From the NCBI GenBank assembly GCA_031261445.1, contig JAISJQ010000002.1, forward strand, positions 1 through 64,000: a DNA stretch of 64,000 nucleotides, in the 5' to 3' direction. The first letter of the stretch is position 1, and each line of letters starts with the position of its first letter. The stretch is from Oscillospiraceae bacterium (GTDB lineage: Bacteria > Bacillota > Clostridia > Oscillospirales > Acutalibacteraceae). Made by a program: the position numbers and the translations under genes. Under the pieces are notes generated by a model, which was not told the origin of the DNA, made no database searches, and saw only the letters and a program-made list of their open reading frames with translations. Below, in pieces: positions 50,193 through 58,947 of this stretch.

Positions 50193-52310
50193 ATGGAGAC
50201 GATGGCACACGCGGAATTTTTGGGCAGGGACAAACCAGCGGGGAACATCCTGCCCGCCGTGCAGACGGCGGCCACGCACGCGGGCGCGGCGGTGGCCGCG
50301 TTTGTGTTTGCGTATGGCGGCGGCTTTGCGGGCATCTCCCCCTTTGGCGTAGCCTTTGCGGCGGCTGTGCCTTTTCCGTATTGCGTCGCCGCGGCCGCGG
50401 GGGCGTGTGCGGGCTACACACTCAGCGCGGACGATGGCGCGGGGGTGCTGCGCTATTCGGCTTGCGTGCTGGCGGTTGTGCTGTTGCGGGTGCTGGCGGA
50501 GATGTTCCTGCGCCGGGGTGCGCCGCGCACGCTAGCCACCGTGGGCGCGGCCGTGTGCACGCTGGTGACGGGCACGGCCGTCCTGCTGGTGCAGGGCTTC
50601 AGCACCCTGCCGCTCTTGCTACTGCTGTGTGAGAGCGCCCTCGCGGGTGGGGTGTGCGTCCTGTTTGCGCAGATATTGCCCCGCGCGGAAAGCACCGCCG
50701 CGCAGTGGCTGGGCAACCTGCAGGGCAATCCCCGCGCACGCCTGTCGCTGATTTTTTCGCTCGCACTCCTGCTCGCTGCGCTCACCACATGGCATTCTTA
50801 CGGCCTCTCTCCCGCCATTGCGCTGGCCGCGCTGTTGACCGTGGGCGCGGCCTTCATTGGCGGCGAAGGCGCGGGCGCGGCGGCGGGCGTGGCGTTCTCG
50901 GCCGTGCTTCTCCTGCGCGGGGAGAGCACTACGCTGGGGCTGATGCTCTGCTTGGGCGGCGTGCTCTGCGGGGCGTTGGCTATGTTGGGGCGCTTTGCGT
51001 CGGCGGGGATTTTTGCGGCTGTCTGCATCTTTTTCATGCTCCTCAATCCCAACGAGACAACGCTGACGCTCAGTGTCCAATGTCTGGTGGGCGGCGGTCT
51101 GTTTTTGTGCATTCCCAAAGCTTGGTTGGCGCATTTGCGGCAGTCCGTGCGAGAAATTCCTGTGCCCAGCGCGGACGCGCAGGCGGCCACGCTGCTGACA
51201 GATACCTCCGCCGCGCTCAAAACGGTACGCGCGTGTGTGGAGCGTGTGTCGCAGTCGCTGGAAGAGCTGGGCAACCAGCACGCCTTGGGTGCGCTCGGTC
51301 ACGAGGCGGAAATCACCGCCCGTACCCACGCCCTGCGCGAGGCCGTGAGCGAACAGCTGGGCGGCATGGAGGATATCCTGCAGGATTTGAACGAAACGCT
51401 GCTCAGTCCCGGGCGATATCTGGCGAACGAGAGCGTCCGCGCCAAAGCGGAAGCGCTGGCCGCTGGCTTGCGCTGTCGGGCGGCGGTGTGTACGCTGGAT
51501 CGCTGGGCACACATGCGCGTGGTGTTGACGCTCGCCGCGCCACCGGGGGAGTATTACGAAACACACTCTTTTGTGCAAAATCTAGAAAGTGCCGTCGGCT
51601 ATCCGCTCAGGGAAATCGCGCTGGAGGAGATGCCGGACGACACGTGGCACTGGGAGTTCGCGCAGGCGGCGGCCTATGGGCTGGAGATACAGGTCGCGCA
51701 ACGCGCGCGGGGAGATGCCCGCCTGTGCGGCGACTACTACACGCAGTTTGACTTGCCCAGCGGCGAAAAAGTCCTTCTGCTCAGCGACGGTATGGGCACG
51801 GGCGGCCGCGCGGCGGTGGACAGTGCGCTGACCTGTACGCTGTTTTCCACGCTGGCGCAAGCGGATTTGAGCTTTGCCTGCGCCCTGCGACTGACCAACG
51901 CCGCGCTCATGGCCAAAAGTGCCGAGGAGAGCCTAGCCACGTTGGACGCGGCCGTGTTTGACCCCTACAGCGGCGAGCTGAATCTATACAAAGCGGGTGC
52001 GGCGGCATCCATCCTGCGCACGCACGGCGTGCCAGAAAAGCTGGAGAGCGATTCTCTGCCAGCGGGCATCTTGCGAAATATTTCGTTCGCGAAGCTCAGC
52101 CGCACGCTCCACGAAGAAGACTTGTGCGTGCTCTTTTCCGACGGCGCAGTGCCCGAGACGCTCGAGAGCCTCGAGGCGCTCATCGTCCACGGGGACACCG
52201 CCACGGCAGATCTGGCGCAAGGCATCCTCTCCACAGCTCTGCAACAGATTCCCCCAGACGAGCAAGACGACGCCACGGTGATCGTTTTGCAAACGACTAC
52301 ATTGCAATGA
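50193..52310 (+). CDS. spoIIE: Stage II sporulation protein E (SpoIIE phosphatase)
   Basis: The 705-residue PP2C-type phosphatase dephosphorylates SpoIIAA and so activates sigma-F in the forespore. About ten N-terminal membrane helices (25-310) are followed by a linker region that in Bacillus contacts FtsZ, and the phosphatase domain: GDARLCGDYYTQFDL, VLLLSDGMGTGGRAAVDS, TLDAAVFDPYSGELNLYKAGAA and DLCVLFSDGA...DDATVIVL. It is shorter than the 827-residue Bacillus protein, mostly in the membrane and linker parts. ATG 50193 follows GGGGGACG; ATG 50181 is the alternative. The stop TGA falls in a repeat arm (TGCAATGAACG). Confidence 0.94.
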   Translation: METMAHAEFLGRDKPAGNILPAVQTAATHAGAAVAAFVFAYGGGFAGISPFGVAFAAAVPFPYCVAAAAGACAGYTLSADDGAGVLRYSACVLAVVLLRVLAEMFLRRGAPRTLATVGAAVCTLVTGTAVLLVQGFSTLPLLLLLCESALAGGVCVLFAQILPRAESTAAQWLGNLQGNPRARLSLIFSLALLLAALTTWHSYGLSPAIALAALLTVGAAFIGGEGAGAAAGVAFSAVLLLRGESTTLGLMLCLGGVLCGALAMLGRFASAGIFAAVCIFFMLLNPNETTLTLSVQCLVGGGLFLCIPKAWLAHLRQSVREIPVPSADAQAATLLTDTSAALKTVRACVERVSQSLEELGNQHALGALGHEAEITARTHALREAVSEQLGGMEDILQDLNETLLSPGRYLANESVRAKAEALAAGLRCRAAVCTLDRWAHMRVVLTLAAPPGEYYETHSFVQNLESAVGYPLREIALEEMPDDTWHWEFAQAAAYGLEIQVAQRARGDARLCGDYYTQFDLPSGEKVLLLSDGMGTGGRAAVDSALTCTLFSTLAQADLSFACALRLTNAALMAKSAEESLATLDAAVFDPYSGELNLYKAGAAASILRTHGVPEKLESDSLPAGILRNISFAKLSRTLHEEDLCVLFSDGAVPETLESLEALIVHGDTATADLAQGILSTALQQIPPDEQDDATVIVLQTTTLQ

Positions 52311-52442
52311 ACGATTAACAATGGACAATTGGTGGCAGGCCTCCCGCCTCCGTAGGGGCGACCCTTGCCTGTGCCCTGCGGGTATGGTCGCCCTGCCCCT
52401 ACAACAATTGTACATTGTTCATTGTCAATTGTTCATTGCAAC
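52302..52442 (+). repeat. Composite element: inverted AATTGTTCATTG arms around a GTAGGGGCG palindrome
   Basis: Left arm 52302-52332 (overlapping the spoIIE stop), palindromic core 52351-52404 (GTAGGGGCGACCCTTGCC... ending GCCCCTAC) and right arm 52402-52442. Both ends read TTGCAAT or its complement. The clearest complete copy of the composite type. Confidence 0.7.
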
Positions 52443-52451
52443 GCCGTAGGC

Positions 52452-52480
52452 TTGCGTGTGCCGGGCATTTGTGGTATAAT
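52452..52480 (+). promoter_or_regulatory. Sigma-A promoter of the yicC-remA-gmk-rpoZ-priA operon
   Basis: TTGCGT (52452-52457) and TATAAT (52475-52480), 17-base spacer. A 12-base palindrome CTCGTGCACGAG (52499-52510) lies in the leader just after the expected transcription start. Confidence 0.75.
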
Positions 52481-52562
52481 AGAGCCACTAACTGTTCGCT
52501 CGTGCACGAGTTGGCCAATTTTTTTGTGGTCTGTAGGGCAGAAGTGTGGAGGTGTTCGGCGT

Positions 52563-53456
52563 ATGCCCTACAGCATGACCGGGTACGGCGGCGCAAAGGC
52601 CGACAGCCCTTTCGGGTCGATATCCGTGGAGTTCAAATCGGTCAACCACCGCTATTTTGAGTTCAGCGCACGCGTCCCCAGAGACACCGCTTGGGCAGAG
52701 GAACGCTTGCGGGCTCTGGCGCAAAAAAAGCTGGCGCGGGGCAAGGTCGAGTGCTTTTTGCGCCTTGAAACGCAGGGGACTGGGAGCGTGCGCGTCCAGA
52801 CCGATGACGCGCTGGCGAGGGAGTATCTGGCGGCCATTGCGCACCTCAAAGCGCTCGCGCCGCCCAATGTGCAGGGCGACGAGGGCGTGCAGACGCTCGA
52901 CTACCTGAAGATGCCCGGCGTGATTACGCTGGCGACACCCGATGCGGACGCAGATGCGTTGTGGGCGGCGATTCGTCCGGCGGCAGAGGAAGCGCTGGAT
53001 GCCCTTGGCACCATGCGCGCACGGGAAGGCGCGGCGCTGGGGGCGGACATCAACGCCCATCTGGATTCCCTAGCCGCGCACACGGACGCTGTGGCCGCGC
53101 TCTCCCCCCAGACCGCGCAGGCCTATCGCGAACGGCTCGAAACGCGCATCCGCGCTCTGCTGGATGACCGTCAGATTGACGAGACGCGTTTGCTAACAGA
53201 AACGGCCATCTTTGCGGACAAAATTGCCGTGGACGAAGAGACCGCCAGACTGAAGGGGCACATCGCCCAAATGCGTGCGTACCTAGCCCAGAGCGCCACG
53301 CCCATTGGCCGCAAGCTGGACTTCCTGACGCAGGAGATGAACCGCGAGGCCAACACCACCGGCTCAAAGGCACTCGATGCCGCCGTGACGGCGCACGTGC
53401 TGGAAATGAAAAGCGAGATTGAGAAGATCAGAGAGCAGGTGCAAAATATTGAGTAG
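52563..53456 (+). CDS. yicC: YicC/YloC family endoribonuclease
   Basis: The 297-residue protein begins with the signature MPYSMTGYGGAKAD and continues SVEFKSVNHRYFEFSARVPRD, RGKVECFLRLE, and the C-terminal DUF1732 part GRKLDFLTQEMNREANTTGSKALDA. E. coli YicC is an endoribonuclease acting on RyhB; the Firmicutes role is less clear. GGAGGTG precedes the ATG. It is the first gene of the conserved operon with remA, gmk, rpoZ and priA. The next gene overlaps its end by 8 bases. Confidence 0.93.
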   Translation: MPYSMTGYGGAKADSPFGSISVEFKSVNHRYFEFSARVPRDTAWAEERLRALAQKKLARGKVECFLRLETQGTGSVRVQTDDALAREYLAAIAHLKALAPPNVQGDEGVQTLDYLKMPGVITLATPDADADALWAAIRPAAEEALDALGTMRAREGAALGADINAHLDSLAAHTDAVAALSPQTAQAYRERLETRIRALLDDRQIDETRLLTETAIFADKIAVDEETARLKGHIAQMRAYLAQSATPIGRKLDFLTQEMNREANTTGSKALDAAVTAHVLEMKSEIEKIREQVQNIE

Positions 53457-53709
53457 TCCCTCTTTCGTGAATATCGGCTCGGGCAATCTGCTCAGCTTGC
53501 ACCGTTTGGTGGCCTTGGTAGAGCCGGACAGCGCCCCCGTGAAGCGTTTGATTGCGGACGCCAAAGACGCGGGGAAGCTCATCGATGCCTCGCAAGGGCA
53601 CAAAACGCGCTCGGTGCTCTTGACCGACAGCGACCATGTGGTGCTCTCGTTCCTAGCACCGGGTGTGCTGGAAAAACGCTTGAACGCACAGGAGGCAGAC
53701 GATGCTTGA
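53449..53709 (+). CDS. remA: RemA (DUF370) family DNA-binding protein
   Basis: The 86-residue protein has the DUF370 core SFVNIGSGNLLSLHRLVALVEPDSAPVKRLIADAKDAGKLIDASQG (split over about 45 residues) followed by KTRSVLLTDSDHVVLS. In Bacillus, RemA is a ring-forming DNA-binding activator of biofilm matrix genes. The start is taken as TTG 53449, where AGCAGGTG lies 8 bases upstream and the frame overlaps the yicC stop; the family similarity starts six codons later. Placed between yicC and gmk as in most Firmicutes. Confidence 0.9.
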   Translation: MSSPSFVNIGSGNLLSLHRLVALVEPDSAPVKRLIADAKDAGKLIDASQGHKTRSVLLTDSDHVVLSFLAPGVLEKRLNAQEADDA

Positions 53710-54274
53710 GACAGCCACAGCAGGCGGACGGCTGGTTGTGTTTTCGGGGCCGAGCGGTTCGGGCAAAGACACCGTCCTGCCCATCGTTTTGGCGGGCGAC
53801 CCCAGCTTGCGCAAATCGGTCTCTTTCACCACGCGCACGCCGCGCATGGGCGAAGTGGACGGCGTGGACTATTTCTTCCTCACACCGAAAGAATTTCTCG
53901 ACAAGCTCGCCGCCGGGCAGGTGCTGGAATACGCCGAATACGGCGACCACTACTACGGCACGCCCAAAGATGCCGTGGACGCCGCGCTCTCCCGCGGAGA
54001 AAACGTGGTGCTCAAGATTGAAGTGCAGGGCGCGGCACGCATTCGCGCACTCTACCCGGATGCCATCACCATCTTCTTGTTGCCGCCGTCCATGGAGATT
54101 CTGGAGCAGCGCCTGCGTGCGCGGGACACCGACAGCGAGTACGAAATCGCCACGCGCCTGTCCATCGCTCGCGAGGAATTGCGCCGCCAAAACGAATACC
54201 GCCACCACGTTGTCAACGACGACGCCCACGCCGCCGCCGCCCGCGTGCTAAAAATCCTGCACGACGCGCGTTGA
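53702..54274 (+). CDS. gmk: Guanylate kinase
   Basis: The 190-residue enzyme converts GMP and ATP to GDP. P-loop FSGPSGSGKDTV (15-26), SFTTRTPRMGEVDGVDYFFL (GMP-binding), EYAEYGDHYYGTP, and LKIEVQGAARI are all present. It overlaps the end of remA by 8 bases. Guanylate kinase and omega adjoining each other is the standard bacterial arrangement. Confidence 0.96.
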   Translation: MLETATAGGRLVVFSGPSGSGKDTVLPIVLAGDPSLRKSVSFTTRTPRMGEVDGVDYFFLTPKEFLDKLAAGQVLEYAEYGDHYYGTPKDAVDAALSRGENVVLKIEVQGAARIRALYPDAITIFLLPPSMEILEQRLRARDTDSEYEIATRLSIAREELRRQNEYRHHVVNDDAHAAAARVLKILHDAR

Positions 54275-54317
54275 ACCCCCGCCCCTGCCGAAACCATCAA
54301 CACAGTTGGAGGACAAA

Positions 54318-54542
54318 ATGTTAAACCCCGATTTGCGCGGTGTGCTGAAAGATCACCTGAGCCGCTATTCGCTGGTGATTGCCGCCGCACGCCGTGCCCG
54401 TGAAATCACGGATGAACACGAACATCGCGACAAAACGCGCGGCGACCCCGCGCTGGAAGAAAAGCCCCTGAGCGTGGCCATTGAGGAAATCCTTAAGGGC
54501 GAATTTGTCATTGCCGAGCCGGAAGAAATCCGCCACTTATAA
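54318..54542 (+). CDS. rpoZ: RNA polymerase omega subunit
   Basis: The 74-residue protein aids RNA polymerase assembly. It shows the short Firmicutes omega pattern: SRYSLVIAAARRAREITDE, then KPLSVAIEEILKGEFVI. GGAGGAC precedes the ATG. It is followed after 2 bases by priA. Confidence 0.9.
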   Translation: MLNPDLRGVLKDHLSRYSLVIAAARRAREITDEHEHRDKTRGDPALEEKPLSVAIEEILKGEFVIAEPEEIRHL

Positions 54543-54544
54543 GC

Positions 54545-56959
54545 GTGTTTGCGCTCGTCGCCGTTGAAAAAACGGCCTATGGCTTTGACCAACTTTTCGC
54601 TTACCGCGTCCCCGAGGGGCTGGCGGTGGGTGTGGGTTGTTCGGTGCTCGTGCCGTTTGGGCGGGGGAAGGCGATGCCACGGGTGGGCGTGGTGTTTGCG
54701 CTACGCGATGCTTTGCCCGCGGACGTGACGGCGGCGAAAGACATCCTAGAGCGCCTAGATGCCGAAGCGCTTTTGAGCGAAGACACGCTGGCCACGGCGC
54801 ACTATCTGCACGAATACTGCTTTTGCACTTGGTACGAGGCCGTGCGCTGCCAGTTGCCCGTGGGCTTGACCCACCGCGTGCGCCGCGCCTATTTGGCTCT
54901 GCCAGAGGCGGAGGACTTTTCGCTCTCCGCCGAAGCGCGAGCTATCTTGACGCTACTGCGCAAACGCCGCGTGTACGTGCGGGAGGACAGCATTTGCAAG
55001 GCGTTGGGGCTGTCGCCCGACCACAGCGCGTTCAGCGAGCTGCGCCGCGCGGGGCTGATTGTGGAGTCCGCCGACGCGGCGCGGCAAGTGGGCAACGCCG
55101 CCGAGCGCACCGCGCGTCTCGTCCCACTGGACGACCAAACCGGAGCGCAAAAGCTGAGCGTCAAACAACGCGATGTGCTGGCGCTACTGGAGGAATTCGG
55201 TGCGCTCAGTGTGCGGGATCTGTGCGCCCATACGGGCACAACGCCGGCGGTGGTGCGCACGCTGGAGAGCCGTGGCTTAGTGGAGCTATACGATGCGGCG
55301 GTCTACCGAATGCCCGGCGACACGCCGGCACAGTCGGCAGAGGCCATCACGCTCACGACCGAGCAGAAAAAAGTGGCGCGGGCTCTGTGGGCGCAATTCC
55401 AAAGCGGCGGCGGCAACGCGCTGCTTTGGGGCATTACGGGTTCGGGCAAGACGCAGGTGTATTTGGCGCTGGCCGATGCCGTGCTGAAAGAGGGGCGCGG
55501 CGTGATGCTCCTCGTGCCAGAAATCGCGCTGACGCCGTGGCTGCTGACACTGGTGCAGGCACGCTACGGAGCGCGTGCCGCGCTGTTCCATTCCGCGCTC
55601 TCGGCGGGAGAGCGGGCAGACGCGTGGCGGCGGGTACGCGCGGGAGAAGCGGACGTGGTGGTGGGTACGCGCTCAGCCATTTTTGCGCCGCTGGCGAAGA
55701 TTGGGCTGATTGTTCTGGACGAAGAGCAGGACGACAGCTACAAGTCTGGCCAGTCGCCCCGCTATGACGCGCGGGAGATCGCCAAAGTCCGCGCCAAACG
55801 CCACGGTGCGCTCTGCCTGCTGGGCTCTGCCACCCCGGCGGTGGAGAGCTACGCCGCCGCGCTCGCCGGCAAAATGACCCTGCACACCCTGCCGCATCGC
55901 TACGGCAACGCCCAGTTGCCCACAGTCGAAATCGTGGACATGCAGTCGGAGGGCTATGACACGCGCCTGAGCGGCAAACTGCTCGATGCGCTGGGGGCAT
56001 GTTTGGCGCGGGGGGAGCAGGCGGTGCTTCTGCTCAATCGGCGGGGCTACAACACCTTTGCTACCTGCCGCAGTTGCCGCACGGTGCTCACCTGCCCGCA
56101 ATGCAGCATTTCGCTCACCTACCACGCCGCCGAAAACCGCCTGCTGTGCCATTATTGCGGCTGGGGGCGAGCGTTTTCCGCCGTATGCACGCACTGCGGC
56201 AACGCGGGGGTGCAGTTCTCCGGCTTTGGCACACAGCGGGTGGAGGAGCAGTTGGCGACGCTCTTGCCGCAGGCGCGGGTGCTGCGCATGGATTCCGACG
56301 CCACGGCGCACAAGGGTAGCCACGCGCAGATACTGGAGGCATTCCGCCAGCGGGAGGCCGACATCTTGCTCGGCACGCAGATGGTGGCCAAGGGGCTGGA
56401 TTTTCCCGATGTGACGCTCGTGGGCGTGCTGAGTGTGGACGCAACGTTGCACGACGACGACTACCGCTCGCTGGAGCGCAGCTTCAGCCTGCTGACCCAA
56501 GTGGTGGGGCGCGCGGGGCGAGGCGAGAAGCCCGGCCGCGCCATTTTCCAAACCCTCACGCCCGAAGAGCCCACGCTGCAGCTGGCCGCCGCGCAGGATT
56601 ACGCCGCTTTTTTTCGCACAGAAATCGCCCTGCGGCGCGGGCTGGTGTATCCGCCGTATTGTGCGCTGTACGTGGTGGGCTTTGCGTCCGCGCACCAAAC
56701 CGCCGCCCATGCCGCCGCCAAATATGCGCTGGATTTTCTGCGTGCCCACGAGAGTGCGGGCAAGATGATCGTGCTGGGCCCCATGACCGCCCGCATCGAA
56801 AAAGCCGGCGGCAAGTTTCGCTATCGGCTGATTGTGAAGACGCAGCCCACGCCGGGCATCCGTGCCCTGCTCTCGGCGCTACTGGTCGCGCTCTCCCAGT
56901 CGCGAGAGTTCACGCCCGTCAGCGTCGCCATTGGCCGCAACCCGTCGGAAATTTTGTAA
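54545..56959 (+). CDS. priA: Primosomal protein N' (PriA helicase)
   Basis: The 804-residue superfamily 2 helicase restarts stalled replication forks. The N-terminal 3'-DNA-binding domain (1-110) and winged-helix region precede Walker A GITGSGKTQVY. The Walker B box reads VLDEEQDDSYK, where DEEH is usual. The zinc module has all eight cysteines (CRSC, CPQC, CHYC, CTHC), and helicase motifs GTQMVAKGLDFP and QVVGRAGRG are intact. The start is GTG 54545 inside the gap to rpoZ. coaBC, often found just before priA in this operon, is missing here. Confidence 0.95.
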   Translation: MFALVAVEKTAYGFDQLFAYRVPEGLAVGVGCSVLVPFGRGKAMPRVGVVFALRDALPADVTAAKDILERLDAEALLSEDTLATAHYLHEYCFCTWYEAVRCQLPVGLTHRVRRAYLALPEAEDFSLSAEARAILTLLRKRRVYVREDSICKALGLSPDHSAFSELRRAGLIVESADAARQVGNAAERTARLVPLDDQTGAQKLSVKQRDVLALLEEFGALSVRDLCAHTGTTPAVVRTLESRGLVELYDAAVYRMPGDTPAQSAEAITLTTEQKKVARALWAQFQSGGGNALLWGITGSGKTQVYLALADAVLKEGRGVMLLVPEIALTPWLLTLVQARYGARAALFHSALSAGERADAWRRVRAGEADVVVGTRSAIFAPLAKIGLIVLDEEQDDSYKSGQSPRYDAREIAKVRAKRHGALCLLGSATPAVESYAAALAGKMTLHTLPHRYGNAQLPTVEIVDMQSEGYDTRLSGKLLDALGACLARGEQAVLLLNRRGYNTFATCRSCRTVLTCPQCSISLTYHAAENRLLCHYCGWGRAFSAVCTHCGNAGVQFSGFGTQRVEEQLATLLPQARVLRMDSDATAHKGSHAQILEAFRQREADILLGTQMVAKGLDFPDVTLVGVLSVDATLHDDDYRSLERSFSLLTQVVGRAGRGEKPGRAIFQTLTPEEPTLQLAAAQDYAAFFRTEIALRRGLVYPPYCALYVVGFASAHQTAAHAAAKYALDFLRAHESAGKMIVLGPMTARIEKAGGKFRYRLIVKTQPTPGIRALLSALLVALSQSREFTPVSVAIGRNPSEIL

Positions 56960-56967
56960 AAAAGGGA

Positions 56968-57193
56968 ATGAGGATTGTAGGGGCGGCAACCTGCCGCCCG
57001 CCCCCCCCAAAAAACACTGCGTTTCTCCAGCGGGCGACCAACCCGCAGGGCGACCACAAGGGTCGCCCCTACAATGGGGCAACTGGTACCACGGGCGGCA
57101 GGTTGCCGCCCCTACCACAGAGGGACGAGGAATCGGGGATGAGGCGTGAGGGATGCAACAAATTGTACATTGTTCATTGTCAATTGTTCATTG
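56968..57193 (+). repeat. Repeat block between convergent priA and the YdcF-like gene
   Basis: GTAGGGGCGGCAACCTGCCG (from 56978) opens a double hairpin closing GGTCGCCCCTAC (57071); a third palindrome (57091-57114) repeats GGCGGCAGGTTGCCGCC. A GAGGAATCGGGGATGAGG arm (57125-57150) and an AATTGTACATTGTTCATTG arm (57155-57193) follow; the last encodes the end of the YdcF-like protein on the minus strand. Confidence 0.65.
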
Positions 57194-58214
57194 TATTATA
57201 CAGCGCCAGACACAGCACGCCGAAAAGATAGAGCACGACGAGGGACTTGTAGTCAAAAATAATCGCGATATATTCACGGATAAACGCGGCGGGGAGGTAG
57301 TAAAATGCGGTTCTGCCGCCAACGCCCTGCGCCTTCAGCCCCACTTTTTTCGCCAAAATCACCGCACGCAACACGTGATAATTGCTGGTGACGACAAGGC
57401 AAGTGTAGTCTGGGTTCGTGGCCTCCATGAGTTTTTTGGAAAACTGCATGTTTTCGTATGTGTTAACGGATTGATCCTCTAGCAGGATTTGCGCTTCTGG
57501 GATGCCTTGCCCCAGCAGGTATTGCCGCATGGCAAAGGCTTCGGAGACTTTTTCGTCACTGCCCTTCCCGCCCGAAACCACAAAAACCGCCTGCCGACCG
57601 CCGCGCGTCCATTCCTTGATTGCTCTGTCCAAACGTCCCGCGAGCAGTTTGGTGACTGTGCCGTCTTTGCGCAGTCCGCAACCCAAAACAAGGAGAAAAT
57701 CGCAGTTTTTCGGTTTGGGGAGCGCGGCATACACGAGGGAATAGAGCAAAAAGGCGGCGAGCATCCACGGCACATACAAAATCATGTTCAGCAGCACCGG
57801 GAACACGCCCAACAAGAGCACGGAATAGCTGGACTCTTTCACCAGCACCCAAGTGGTGAACGCAATGCTCACAGGCAGGGCAATGCCAATGAGCCCAAAG
57901 CCCACGGGCAGCACGTGTGCCGCAGAGAGGCCTTCGCGGCGTATGACCCGAACACCGTTGAAGCACAGCGCAATGCCGCCGAAAAAGCTGAGGAACAGCA
58001 AAAAGAATTGCAACAGCAGCATGATCTCTTCGCCCTCGCCGATGAGCAGGTCGTCCCCACTGTATATATTCGGCGCGTAGAGCTCCAACCCGCCCTTGAT
58101 GAGCAGATAGACGGCGGCAACCAACAAAATGCCGCACAAAATCCGCCGCGGCTCTTTGCGCAGGTGATAGACAAACAAAAGGCAACAGAGCAAGCCTGCC
58201 ACAAACAAGACCAT
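57180..58214 (-). CDS. YdcF/ElyC-type (DUF218) membrane protein
   Basis: The 344-residue protein has five or six N-terminal membrane helices and a DUF218 domain: NCDFLLVLGCGLRKDGTVTKLLAGRLDRA, FVVSGGKGSDE, LLEDQSVNTYENMQFSK and VTSNYHVLRAVILAKKVG. One more helix lies at the C-terminus (SLVVLYLFGVLCLALYNTMN). Family members act in envelope biogenesis; the precise reaction is unknown. The last residues YNTMNN and TGA come from the AATGAACAATTGACAATG repeat arm. GGAGGC precedes the ATG. Confidence 0.82.
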   Translation of the reverse strand: MVLFVAGLLCCLLFVYHLRKEPRRILCGILLVAAVYLLIKGGLELYAPNIYSGDDLLIGEGEEIMLLLQFFLLFLSFFGGIALCFNGVRVIRREGLSAAHVLPVGFGLIGIALPVSIAFTTWVLVKESSYSVLLLGVFPVLLNMILYVPWMLAAFLLYSLVYAALPKPKNCDFLLVLGCGLRKDGTVTKLLAGRLDRAIKEWTRGGRQAVFVVSGGKGSDEKVSEAFAMRQYLLGQGIPEAQILLEDQSVNTYENMQFSKKLMEATNPDYTCLVVTSNYHVLRAVILAKKVGLKAQGVGGRTAFYYLPAAFIREYIAIIFDYKSLVVLYLFGVLCLALYNTMNN

Positions 58215-58250
58215 GCGTGCCTCCTGCGAACAACATTCGGGGATGCGCTA

Positions 58251-58279
58251 ATTATAGCCGCCGCGTGCGCAAATGTCAA
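58251..58279 (-). promoter_or_regulatory. Sigma-A promoter of the YdcF-like gene
   Basis: On the minus strand TTGACA (complement of 58274-58279) and TATAAT (complement of 58251-58256) are both consensus with a 17-base spacer. Confidence 0.88.
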
Positions 58280-58297
58280 GGCGGTGCGGGTTGCTGA

Positions 58298-58467
58298 ACG
58301 GAAATCCATTTTCAGATTACCAGAGGAAAACTGATGATTTTGGGGGTCTGTAGGGGCGAGCTGCGCCTGTGCCCTGCGGGTGCTCGCCCGCTGATTCCCA
58401 CAAACACAGTGGATCAGAAAACGGCGCATTTATAGACAGCGGGCGACCGGGGACGGTCGCCCCTACA
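58298..58467 (+). repeat. Long repeat (copy 2) joined to a double-hairpin element
   Basis: ACGGAAATCCATTTTCAGAT and the following bases match 45554 onward. The palindromes run from GTAGGGGCGAGC (58351) to GGTCGCCCCTAC (58467). The 290-base gap 58215-58504 holds this and the YdcF promoter, and nothing else that I can see. Confidence 0.7.
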
Positions 58468-58504
58468 TATTCGCGTCCACGCCTAACGGGACAACATGAT
58501 TGCC

Positions 58505-58819
58505 TCACACAATCGCCTTAAAAAAGCACGAGTGCGCCCCCGTGTGGCAGGCCGCGCCTGTTTGCACCACGCGGGCGAGCAGGGTGTCGCTGTCGCAATC
58601 GGCGTGGAGGGAGACGATGCGTTGCACGTGGCCACTGGTGGCGCCCTTGTGCCACAGCTCCTGCCGCGAACGGCTCCAGAACACCGTCTCGCCCAGCGCC
58701 AGCGTCTGCGCTAGGCTCTCGCGATTCATGTACGCCAGCATGAGCACTTCGCCCGTGGCGTCCTCCTGCACAATGCAGGGGATGAGGTCGCTTTTGGTGA
58801 ACAGTTCGTCTAATTGCAT
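58505..58819 (-). CDS. hisI: Phosphoribosyl-AMP cyclohydrolase
   Basis: The 104-residue enzyme opens the adenine ring of phosphoribosyl-AMP in histidine biosynthesis. [35 protein letters not shown], the metal-binding DCDSDTLL and the zinc cysteines in [13 protein letters not shown] are present. It is a stand-alone HisI without the HisE pyrophosphatase domain, and no other his gene is nearby. AAGGAG precedes the ATG. No clear promoter was found in the short divergent gap to the spore protein gene. Confidence 0.95.
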   Translation of the reverse strand: MQLDELFTKSDLIPCIVQEDATGEVLMLAYMNRESLAQTLALGETVFWSRSRQELWHKGATSGHVQRIVSLHADCDSDTLLARVVQTGAACHTGAHSCFFKAIV

Positions 58820-58876
58820 ATTGTTTGCTCCTTGATTCCGCGCCGAAACGCCAAAAAATTACCAATCCCGTCTGTT

Positions 58877-58905
58877 GCATAACCCCCCTGCCCTCGCCCA
58901 TACTA
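58877..58905 (+). promoter_or_regulatory. Sigma-G promoter of the spore protein gene
   Basis: GCATA (58877-58881) and CATACTA (58899-58905) with a 17-base spacer fit the forespore sigma-G consensus (GHATR, CATNHTA) at every fixed position. The start codon lies 43 bases downstream. Confidence 0.75.
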
Positions 58906-58947
58906 CGAATGCGGAAACGCTACAACAACCAAAGGAGTTTGAACACA

